Assembly (NCBI GenBank): GCA_963920705.1
Contig: OY987234.1
Location: 22,029,794-22,093,793, forward strand
From: Odiellus spinosus
Taxonomy: Eukaryota > Arthropoda > Arachnida > Opiliones > Phalangiidae
Direction of reading: 5' to 3'
Length of the DNA: 64,000 nt
Part shown: piece after piece, positions 15,201 to 24,456 of the stretch
Layout of the letters: each line of letters begins with the position of its first letter
Numbering within the stretch: position 1 is the first letter of the stretch
Translations under genes and position numbers: made by a program
The notes under the pieces: generated by a model
Database searches by the model: none
What the model saw: only the letters and a program-made list of their open reading frames with translations
What the model was told of the DNA's origin: nothing

Positions 15201-17592
15201 ACTTCAAAACATGAATATAATTTTACTAATAATTTTTTGAATAATCGCTTCATTTAATTTCAGGGTTCGTACAAATTGAATGGATTAAGTTTGAAACAAT
15301 AACTAATTTTCCCACTATCCCTAATCATGTTTTGGGTTTTATTTTTCGTGAAGGAAGATTGGTGATACATGTTTTTTGATTGACCAAAAAAAAATCCTAG
15401 ACTTCCAAGGAATTCTCTGATCTTTGGCCCCGTTTAAGAAATTCCTAACTTATCCCCGACCTTTAGCATCTATTTTGGAAATCAATAACTTATCCAAGGA
15501 TCAGCTAATCAGTAGATCTTTCACTTTTCTTCAACTAACCCTATCTGCATGTTCTTAATTCAAACATTTTAACGTAAAAATGTTAAAATACTATCAAATA
15601 TTAGCTAAAATGAAAAGGATGGTAATGAGAGTTAACCCTTAGCCCATCTGTAAACAGATAAGGCATAGTTTATCTCAGCCTTTCCAACTCTACAAATTTG
15701 TTCAATGACTGTCTATAAAATGGGTCCAAGAAAAATGAAAAACATTGCGCAATTACACTTCTTAGAATGTAGATTCTGAATACAAAACTAGAGATTCATT
15801 CTAATTTTAAAGCAAGCCTTTGCTCTCGAGTGCTAATTAAACTAATCAGACTCATTTTCTAATTTCCTAAGCATTTTTATCCATTTTCAAATTCTCTGAC
15901 CTTTCCAGGTGTTCTAGGTCGCGTACGAACCCTGATATTGCTCACTACTTTTTCCTACTTTTATAGGAATTAACTGAAAAATTGTTGTCATCACCCAGTC
16001 AAAAAATATACGAGCGTGTTTGCGCATAAGTTGGCTGTTACTAAACAGACACTGTTCATGCAAAATCAGACTCCCTTATATCTTGCCTCGGAGTCAGGGG
16101 ATGATAAGAAACCTGGGAAAATCCTCGTATATAGCGTTATCTTTTGGAGTACGGTTTATCCCCGCATAACAATAACTATTATTGTCATTTCTACCTTAAA
16201 CCGCGGAATATTGGCTAGAATTTGGCTATTTGTAGCAAAAAAAAATTATTCCGGAGCGGAGAGGTTACGTGCCATCTTCTAAAAGTGATTTGGGTAGAGG
16301 CTTGTTGTCAGTGATTGCCTTACCAGTCAGTACCACTATGCGACGAAAATGCGGACTGAAGCTGCTGCACTTGAACTCTCCCGAGTGCATAGGTTCAGCT
16401 TTTTCCACAGAAAGCCGCATAACTATGTAATGTTCTTCGGTCGATGGGACATATAAGTCGGGGACAGAGCTATTGCCGCGCCTAGGCGGCTCTTGCTCCA
16501 GCAGATATCGATTCTGGGAGTTGGGCATTATGGGAACACCATCCTTAAACCACAGGTGTACGCCACTCAGTGGCACATGACACGTCAGTTTAAACTTACC
16601 ACCTTCTCTCACATACGAAGCTTTTGGCGTATCACTGCTCACAAACACTGCAAAAGGAGAAATTGTTGTAAATATTAAAAGGGAATTGTAAAGATTAAAA
16701 ACCTTCAAAGGCGAAAGATATTTCGCCTTTTAAGATTTTATGTTATAACAAAAATATGGTTTTATAGGAGTTTTCATTAACTATTTCACCCTCCTTTGCT
16801 GGAAGCTTAGCTCCGAGTTGCAGCAATGCCGGCAGATATGGCAAGATATAACTAGTTTCTGTATAATATCACCCATCGGTAAAAGAATTAAAAACCAGGG
16901 AGATGCAAAAACTACTATTTCCTTGAGCAAAACAACTGTCTGCTACCTCAAGGTGAAGCTAAGAAGCAAAAACTAGCCCTGTAACTAATATATGGTTCAG
17001 GAAACATATTTATTCTACGCTAAGGAGATGGAAATAATTTATTTCCTACTTCTAGAGTTACGATTTGATTCTTGATGTCCTCACCAGTAACCACTTAATT
17101 TGCGGATAGACTTGTTAGCCAAAAACTTTGCTACTTGCCACTTATAGTATATATATATACTACAGCGAAATGTAACCACTCTTTCATAGGGGAATTTTTA
17201 AAATACATTTAAAGAGCTCAAAGCATTGGCCAAAGAAATTTAGACAATCACTTGTTAGGTCATGATTTAAGAGGCTTAAATTTAAGAAGCATGCCCAGGA
17301 AATGCTTTATTTTTCTGGACAATCTATTCTTTTTTAAATAATGGTAGGTCTATCTATAGTTGTTTTCTAAAATACATTAAACTACCCTTTGGCCTTCGGG
17401 GAAATGCAGTAGGGCGGCTTTCTCTCCTAGCACCTACTTTTGCTAATAAAACTTTTAAAACACAAGGACAAGGCTTAGGCTTAGTACTTGATTTCTAATT
17501 CACAAAACAAGATTGTGTAAAAAATAAATATAAATTTTCTTACCTGTTATACATCCTACGAGTAGAAACGAAAGCGCGGCTTTTAAATACAT
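9263..17592 (-). CDS. Basigin-like Ig receptor, short (3-Ig) form from the internal signal exon
   Basis: Exons 5'-3' on the minus strand: 17592-17544, 16647-16324, 10754-10631, 10508-10339, 10189-10076, 9695-9522, 9441-9263. Total 1134 nt, 377 residues. The order is a signal peptide (MYLKAALSFLLVGCIT), Ig1 in one exon, Ig2 and Ig3 each in two exons, then a transmembrane exon reading DRLAALWPFLGICAEVAILC with tail YEKKRSKPEF. The WPFLGI-x-AE segment with a Glu inside the membrane is the basigin/embigin/neuroplastin signature. In basigin it contacts partner transporters such as monocarboxylate carriers. Cysteines and DxGxYxC-type motifs are present (for example NHTGMYMCIF). The intron before Ig2 is about 5.6 kb. 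The last exon may be spliced further downstream; I take the in-frame stop at 9263-9265. Confidence 0.82.
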
Positions 17593-20500
17593 TGTAAGTT
17601 TGTAGAATTTATAATAAATCAAGAGTTTTTTCTCGACACAATTCCGCTTAAACCTTCACGCACAAAGGCAAAAAGGAGACTGAAAAAAAATTAGCACAAA
17701 GAAGAGGCAGTAGAAACGGCGCACGAATACATTACACAATGAGCGCCTATTGTTTGTAATTCTGAAAGCCATAAATTATATGAAACATACTTGAAACTTA
17801 ATTTAATTTTAATAAATCTGATGGTACCCTTAATTTCCCAAAGCGGTGCGATATAAACTTAAACTTTATAAATTAGAGACGCACTATTTTCCTCTATAGA
17901 TCGCAACGCGCTTGACACACTGTCATAAGGTCATTCCCAGAATACAGCATCAAGTACGGCTATGACGCAATATCCCGGGAAATTCAAATCGTCATATAAT
18001 AATTGCGATTATTAAAATTCGAATAAAAGGTTGGCAATAATTTTTTAGTATTGTCATGGTATTGTAAAATAAAGCACACAGAATTTGATACTTGGTTTTA
18101 CGTTGTTAAAGGTCAAGGTCAACATAATTTGAATTAAAAAAAACCTTAAATTTTTGACAGAAGCTTATTATCATGGCCATGTTTCTGACAATTTCCTTGA
18201 CCCTGGTGGGTCTTATTTCACCCTTTTCCTTCTGTCATTTAAAATCAGAGTGGGGTATAGACCGAGTGGGAGAAGTCATATGATCTGACGTCACAATACC
18301 TAGAATGTTTCTTGATCTCAACGCCAGGGGGCGTGGTTTAAAAACCTAGTTCCTCGAGATTTAACTTGGGATACTCTATCAACCCAGCTGGTGAAAATAT
18401 AACTAAAACAGGCAGATATTGTATGACCCCGATCACGTGTTCTATTCCCTATTCGGTCTATATTCATTCTGTTATGAAATTATTAATTTGAAAAGACCTT
18501 ACCTCTAATCTTGACGAAAACGGATGTTTCATCCTCTTTTAGGTCATTTTTGGCTTTACAAGTGTACAAACTTTGATCATCAATCGTTACGTTCTTAAGG
18601 TACAATATGGCATCTGGCACCCCTTGCTCACTGGGGATCAATTCTAATCTATTGTCGATGTCCTGATCAAAATAAAATCTGGCTTCAATGTTTCCTGTAA
18701 AGAAAATAAAACAATTTTATTTACAACAAAGTAAAGACGTTATCTGCTCCTTTAAATTCATCAATTGTTATTAGCGCGATAAGCATGACCAGAAGTAAAT
18801 ATAGGCGTTTTCCATTGGGAACATTTTGTTGCAACCATGGAGGAATAAAAAGCGGAAGATAAGGTTATCACATGATTATTGTTAAGAAACCTTACTGCTA
18901 TTGCTCCATGGTTGCAAAAATATTTTACCATTGGAAAAAGACATAATAAATAGCGTTAAATACTAGCATACCTATAATCCATTGGACATGTGGTACTGGC
19001 GAACCATGAACCCTACATTCCAAAATCAAATCATCCCCTTCCTTCAAGCTAATTCTTTCTGGCAACGGTTCAACTTCGGCCGGATCTTTCGGTTAAAAAA
19101 ACGAATTTATTGTACCTCGAAGAGTTAATTAATAGAGGACTCTTACAATTGACTTTAGTTATGTGTCCGATGACGTCTTCCGGGCTGGAAACGGCTGGCC
19201 TTGATAAAGAATTGACGTCTGTACTAGTACACATGTACTCGCCAGCGTCCGCCTCCTTGGCCCTTTTTATGGTCAGGTGCTTGCCCTTGATAACTAGATT
19301 GGGGTCCTTTCCAGGCAACAGACGAAAGTTATCTTTGAACCACAAGACCGGAAAGTTATCTTCCCTGCCGAGTTTGCAATAAACTTTAACAGTCTGATTG
19401 ACTTTCAAGACGACGCTGGATTTGCCGTCATCCTCTTCGTCGTAGTAATCATCGTCTTCGTCTAAAAAATAAATTAAAAATAAATATAGTAATAATTATA
19501 ATAATATAGTATTTTAAGGATGGGTGAAATCATTAGACCAATGTTTGTTGTGTTTGGTAAAAGTTGAAAGTGATGCGCAACCTTTTCTAGAAATTTTCAT
19601 CTCTCCCCCCCAGCCCCCAAAACATCTTGACGTAACGTTTTTAAATACAATGCGTATGAGTTTCACCCTCCCTTTATTATAGATGTAGAGGATGGTTTTC
19701 CTTACAGAGCAAAGATATTTTGTGGGCTTCCCTGCTGAAACTATTACACCTGTAGTAACCGGCGTGTTCTGGGAGAGTCTTGTTAACGTGCAACGTCAAA
19801 ATGATGTTAGTTTTCCCGTCCTTTCTTTCGGATAAGTCGTAATCTCGCTTGTCGATTTCGTATCCGTCTTTCGTCCATTTCGGATAATCGAAAACGGATA
19901 TCCGGCATTCAATAGTGAACGGTTTCCCTCTTTGTACAACGTTCTTGCCTTTATATTTCACTTCAGAACCCGTCGCTGCCGGTAGTAAAACAATTATTAT
20001 TAATATATTTAAAATGAAGGAAACTTGACCCTATGTCATCTTCTCTTCAAGCACTAGAACACTTCTAGAGGCTCTATTTATGAACATAAGTGTACTTGTA
20101 CAGAAGTATGCCACAGTTATGAACCAGAGTACATGGTAAACCTTGTTTTAGTGGTAATATCAAGGTTTTCATATAATTATTAAAGAAATTTAACATAAAG
20201 TTGTGGAATTTGCTTAGGACTAATTTTGTGGTAAATATTCTTGAAAACACTTATTGTTACAAGAATATTATAGATTTTCAAGTACGAAGCCTTCTACTTT
20301 CTCAAACCCTGAACAAAAATAACATTCCAAATATGAACAAACTATTTTTGCATTTTATTTAAATTAATGCCTGTAATTTGTTCCAATAGATTATACTTTC
20401 TTAATTTAGCGTAATTATTGTCATTCTAAAACCTGTTGGAAATGATATTCGTTAGAGCGAAAAAGAGCTTGTTTTTGGGGGTGGGTTTTTTTTTTATTAT

Positions 20501-22268
20501 TTTTGCCTAGTCACGGACCTAGTAATAGCTAAAGGCTTGTCGGGAAATTACGCAATTGCGCAATATTTAACAACCGAGACACTTTTTTACCCAACTAATA
20601 AAAAAATGGGTTTATTTTAAAGTTTTTGGTAGCTGTAGTTTCTTTTTTAAAAAATTATATATAATTTAAAATTGTGAATTTTTAAATTAACTGACATTGA
20701 AGAAAGTTTTGAATTTCGATTATTCTCTAGCGTAAAACCTAATTCTTTATCTGGATATCACAAATAAACCGGTTTATAAAAATATATAGTCTGATAAATG
20801 TAAAATCAACAACTATAAAAATTTCGGAGCTGGGAACTTTGTCCGTCTCTTTCTTCAGTTAAGTTTTTATTAGTAATAAATTTTGATAAAAGGTTAAAGG
20901 GATAATGAAGAGGACTTTTTAAAATATCCATTAAACCAAGAAGGATCAGATAAGGAGAGGAAAAGTGGGACCGGCGCGGCTCCTACTGCGTCAGCCTAAA
21001 CTCCCACTCTGGGAGAACGGGGGACAGACGGGGGTAGAGATGCTTCGTGGTAAATTGTTGTCACGTGGGTAAAACGAATCCTTTACGAGACGCGCTAGCT
21101 AGCGACCACGTGACAACAGTTTACCTCGAGAATTTCCTATCCCCCCTTTCCACCCGAGTGGGAGGTTGGCTCTTCTCTCTCTAACTCAACGCAGCCCCAC
21201 TTTTCCTCTCCTTATCTGATCCTTCTTGATTAAACGAAGTTGCGTTTTGAGTTCGTTAAGCCTAAATATCTGAACATCTGCAGCTAATCAAAATCTTTCT
21301 CAGAATAGTGGGTCAATTTTTGTTTCCGTTTTGACTCACCAAATTTTAGTTAACATTTGTTAAGATTTGTCATCGAACGTTCTTCAGAGAGGCAACAGTT
21401 AACTATATGCCTGTGAACCGTTCATAAATTAGTTCCATGGTTAGGCTTAGTGAGCTCAAAGCGCGTAGAAATCATGGAACTTTTCTTTATGTGAATTAAC
21501 GAGGTTATAACTATTCCCTCGTCTTCATTATCCCTTTAAGGCATATTTAGAAGGCTCACGCTAACTAAATAAACTTTACAGCGAAACTTTAGTTGCGTAA
21601 AATTAGCTTTCGTGAAAAAAATAGGTCAGGATTTTAGATTTATATACTATCTTAAAAGACCCAAATGTAAACTCTTTCAAATAGTTTCAAACGATGTAAA
21701 AATTTTCTATAGCTTTAAAGGGAAACTATAGACGAGCTAAACAAATTGAATTTAAACTCCAAAAGCATGTTCAATAATTGTGAAAAACTTTTGAAAGTTT
21801 ATTTTAAGTCATATTTTCCCTTTAATTGAGTAAATAAAAAGCTATTGATAATGTCTTTCAAAATTCGATTAATTTCAACTTTCACTATATGTTCTTACAA
21901 TTTCTTATCATAAAATTGATAAAACTGATATTCATTCAATATTCTGATAGAAAATTTTAATAAATACGCGCAAGGCGTGGCCAGTGACAGCCTTTTACTC
22001 TCTATTCCTATTACGTAACACTTACGTCATCTATGAAACTAAGCTATAATAATGCCCGCCTACGAATCACCGATAGATATTAATGGATTTTAGCTAGAGA
22101 ATGTCTTCGTCTGACATACTTACGGCTTAAAATCATATCTTAAACAAATTAAAAACACTTAAACTAATCAAATATATAAAAAAGCAATCAATACTTACAG
22201 ACTAGAAAAGTGATAGCAAAAACCAACGCAACTAGTAAACTAGAGCAATTTCTTTTCCATCGAATCAT
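9263..22268 (-). CDS. Basigin-like Ig receptor, long form from the distal signal exon
   Basis: Distal exons: 22268-22199 (signal MIRWKRNCSSLLVALVFAIT), 19975-19706 (Ig), 19461-19147 (Ig, begins with an acidic DEDDDYYDEEDD run), 19085-18972 and 18694-18503 (Ig). I see no transmembrane exon between 18503 and 17593. The last distal exon ends in phase 1. It can therefore join 10754-10631 and the shared 3' exons (five Ig domains, 573 aa), join 9441-9263 directly (three Ig, 379 aa), or include 16647-16324 (six Ig). The five-Ig form matches best the order of the neighbouring paralogue at 24457-29035. Which joins are used is inferred. A separate gene lacking a membrane anchor is the alternative reading. 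Element copies at 20894-21539 and 21715-21825 lie in its first intron. Confidence 0.65.
9791..10001. mobile_element. Possible degraded hAT-like element (GAGTACTCG type)
   Basis: In the intron between exons 10076-10189 and 9522-9695. The ends read GCAGGGCGAGTAC and, inverted, GCGGGGCGAGTAC (one mismatch). The interior repeats GAGTAGT and CGAGTTTTT motifs as in the 7458-8045 element. I find no clear target-site duplication. Confidence 0.5.
10755..15260. other. Large intron of the Ig receptor gene, no exon seen
   Basis: AT-rich non-coding sequence. It contains a hairpin at about 11237-11290 (GTGGAGAATATT.. paired with ..AATATTCTTCAC) and TTTAAAGGGATAATGAAG at about 13699-13716, which matches the end of the TTAA element at 20894-21539. 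The stretch near 14388-14450 has a CCCTGATTTTTCC flavour. Open frames at 13138-13480 look random. Confidence 0.5.
15261..15934. mobile_element. Non-autonomous DNA transposon with CAGGGTTCGTAC ends
   Basis: The left end CAGGGTTCGTAC at 15261-15272 is repeated exactly inverted at 15923-15934, giving a 674-bp element in the large intron of the Ig gene. The interior has CTGATCTTTGGCCCC and CTGACCTTTCCAGG segments and no open frame. CAGGG termini are common among hAT-type elements. I could not match a target-site duplication, so the class is tentative. Confidence 0.65.
18287..18294. promoter_or_regulatory. TGACGTCA motif upstream of the internal Ig promoter
   Basis: Perfect palindromic CRE-type site about 700 bp upstream (minus-strand sense) of the internal signal exon at 17592. 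It may belong to the alternative promoter. Role inferred only. Confidence 0.3.
18807..18940. mobile_element. Small inverted-repeat element (MITE-like)
   Basis: Left arm about 18808-18842 (TTTTCCATTGGGAACATTTT then GTTGCAACCATGGAG). Right arm about 18904-18939 is its imperfect inverse (CTCCATGGTTGCAAAAATAT then TTTACCATTGGAAAAA). It lies in an intron between Ig half-domain exons. The centre is about 60 bp with no coding potential. Target duplication not resolved. Confidence 0.6.
20894..21539. mobile_element. TTAA-bounded element with AGGGATAATGAAG ends, interrupted by a foldback MITE
   Basis: The left boundary is TTAA followed by AGGGATAATGAAGAGGA; the right boundary is its inverse (TCGTCTTCATTATCCCT then TTAA). 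The inverted ends match over about 17 of 19 bases. TTAA target sites are used by piggyBac- and Kolobok-type transposases. The 292-bp foldback element at 20937-21228 has inserted inside it, so this element is the older of the two. No transposase frame. Confidence 0.7.
20937..21228. mobile_element. Foldback MITE copy 1, 7-bp target duplication
   Basis: 292 bp flanked by ATTAAAC at 20930-20936 and 21229-21235. The terminal inverted repeats begin CAAGAAGGATCAGATAAGG and match each other over more than 30 bp. Further inner inverted segments (TGTTGTCACGTGG against CCACGTGACAACA) pair around a central GCGCTAGCTAGCG, so nearly the whole element can fold. It differs from copies 2 and 3 by three substitutions that occur in both arms, and by an 11-bp insertion with GGGGGACAGAC. 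Confidence 0.92.
21715..21825. mobile_element. Short TTAA-bounded inverted-repeat element
   Basis: 111 bp from TTAA-AGGGAAACTAT to the inverse of TTAA-AGGGAAAATAT. It shares the TTAA-AGGG terminus with the element at 20894-21539 and may be a related family. No coding potential. Confidence 0.5.
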
Positions 22269-24456
22269 GATCACCAAAATTTTAGAAAGTATTTTTTGGT
22301 ATGAAAGAAAATTGATATATTTTTCAGACGTAGAGGAATGTTAACTTCTAAACTAACAAAAATAAACGGACTATATTTGATACGACGTAACTTTGTTACT
22401 AATTGATGAAATCTTAATGAACTTGATGATGTTGGTGGTTGATTATATGACCAGAGACACTGATGATATTCTTTTCCCGGCTTGAACCATAGACTGGTTC
22501 TCGAAGACTTTGGATTTTGTCGGGACAGAAAGCAATACTGAGAGACTCCCCAAAAATAGAGCAAGATTCTGTCCTTCTCTTCGTCGGAAGTGGCTATTTT
22601 TAGAGTCAAGAAGTGGTGCCAGTATGTTAACCAACGTATGCCATCATTTTCCCGCGCAGTGTTTTTCCAACCTCTTCTTCACGAAAACTATACGTAAAAC
22701 GTAGTATTCGAGTCTATTTCGCTGGAAATTTACTCCCTCACTTCATGAAAAGCGCCCAACCAAATGTCCGAATGGGTTCCCCTGAAAATGGGAATGAGTT
22801 TTCGTTTCTATAAAACCTTGTTAATAAGATTATTAGAGCAAAGCGTGAGAAATTTCTTAATGATGAATTTTGTTTATGATATCCCAGACTTATAGGAGGG
22901 GAGGTAGGCTTTTCGTCAAGCGTAAGATTGTTAACACGTAACGGACTTCATGGAACAGTGATTTTTACTTATTTCATACGAAATTTAGTAGTCTTAACCT
23001 AATAGAAAAAAACAACTGCTCTTGGTGGGTTACTAATTACTTAAATAGTCTTAACTACTACCATTATTACATCTTGCTATTAAATGGCCCAGGGGTTGGG
23101 ACACTGTCTTCCGTTCTAACAATTTATTTCTCTATTTGTCCCAAAATGGAGCTTAAATGGCTATAAGTCCTAGCTTTAAATAACATTTGACCCCGACAGC
23201 TGATTTATAAAATATAAAGCTCGCTTTCTAGTGTGACTCCACCTTTAATTAACTAATTGTAATGCCTTGCAACATTGCAGTAGTATTTAAAATTTTAAAA
23301 CGCTTTCCCTCGGTCTAAGAAATTCAAGTCTAACATCAATCGTTAGAATTTCAAGGGTTCATGAAATAATTTATACAATTGTCCACATTGAAGTGATTCT
23401 GTCACATTTTTTTACTACCCTGGACCCCGGATTTTGCACTAGTTGTTACGGGGATTATCCCTAATCCGCTTGGAATCTATTCCTTTGAAGATATATAGTT
23501 TTGGATCATGAAAATACCCATATTTATATAATCAAGGGTCAACAGACTCGTTATCTAACCTTATCAGAAACAAAATTAACTAAAATAAACCACTATCCGA
23601 GGTTTAGTTTACAAAAGGCGATAATATTTTATCAAAAACTTACTTAAATATTGAAGAAGTTAATCTTTTTCCCAGATTTTTCCACTAGATTTCTTTGAAA
23701 CGTTCGTTACCATTTTATACCAAGTTATTTCAACGAGCTAAGAACTCGAAATAGTTCGTTATTAAACTCGTAGCTGAAAAATTAAATTAACGCCAATCAC
23801 AATATATTACGAAAATAAAATGGGGCTTCCATGACCTCTACTTATTTCGAGTAAGGACAGTCACACACCAGAACGTTAACGCGCAACTGCGCCTTCTTTT
23901 CTAACTTAGCAGACGACGTTTACCATAGCAAATTATACAGTGTTCTTTCCACCATAGCTGTTTGCCCTCCCCATATTCAAATAAAAAAAAACCTTTTTCA
24001 CCCTCTCTTTAAAATATATCAACCATTTTACAGAAAATGAACAAATAATTAAATAACTGTAAAATTTTTAAAATTTCAACTAAATAGTTAATTTCGTCTC
24101 GAGTGGATAGCGAGCGCAAAGTAATCTAGCAACTCGAGTTGTAATTGGCTATAGACACGCGATCTGGTGTGCGAGGGGTCCATTTACCAAAGTAATTGCC
24201 ATTATGACGGTGACAGATACTCGCTGTGATGTAAGGCATATTGTATTCTTATATTATAATATATATAATTTTATTAAAACCAGAAATCTTTATATTAGAA
24301 AGTAATCTTCTTGTAAAAAATTAGTCTCCTTTTTATTAGATTTTTAAATTTTTTTCTTCAATTGGTATGGACGCGAAGAAGATTTTTTGCCTTTCGGAAT
24401 AGTACATTTTCTCTCGTACAAATTGGTAATCTTTTTGCATTTAAAATAATGGATTA
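22269..24456. other. Intergenic between the tandem Ig genes
   Basis: Upstream region of the 9263-22268 gene and 3' flank of the 24457-29035 gene. Open frames at 22271-22704 on both strands look random. It holds copy a of a dispersed palindromic repeat (23891-23960). TTTATT at 24332-24337 is the probable minus-strand poly(A) signal of the upstream gene, 120 bp past its stop. Confidence 0.5.
23891..23960 (+). repeat. Dispersed palindromic repeat, copy a
   Basis: Shares GCCTTCTTTTCTA..TTAGCAGACGACG and AAATTATACAGT with copies at 28291-28354, 36631-36710 and 55943-56026. Diverged at the right end. Confidence 0.55.

Noticed and set aside
22271-22704. Open frames on both strands near 22.5 kb
   Set aside because: Upstream of the distal Ig signal exon; no motif or splice pattern.
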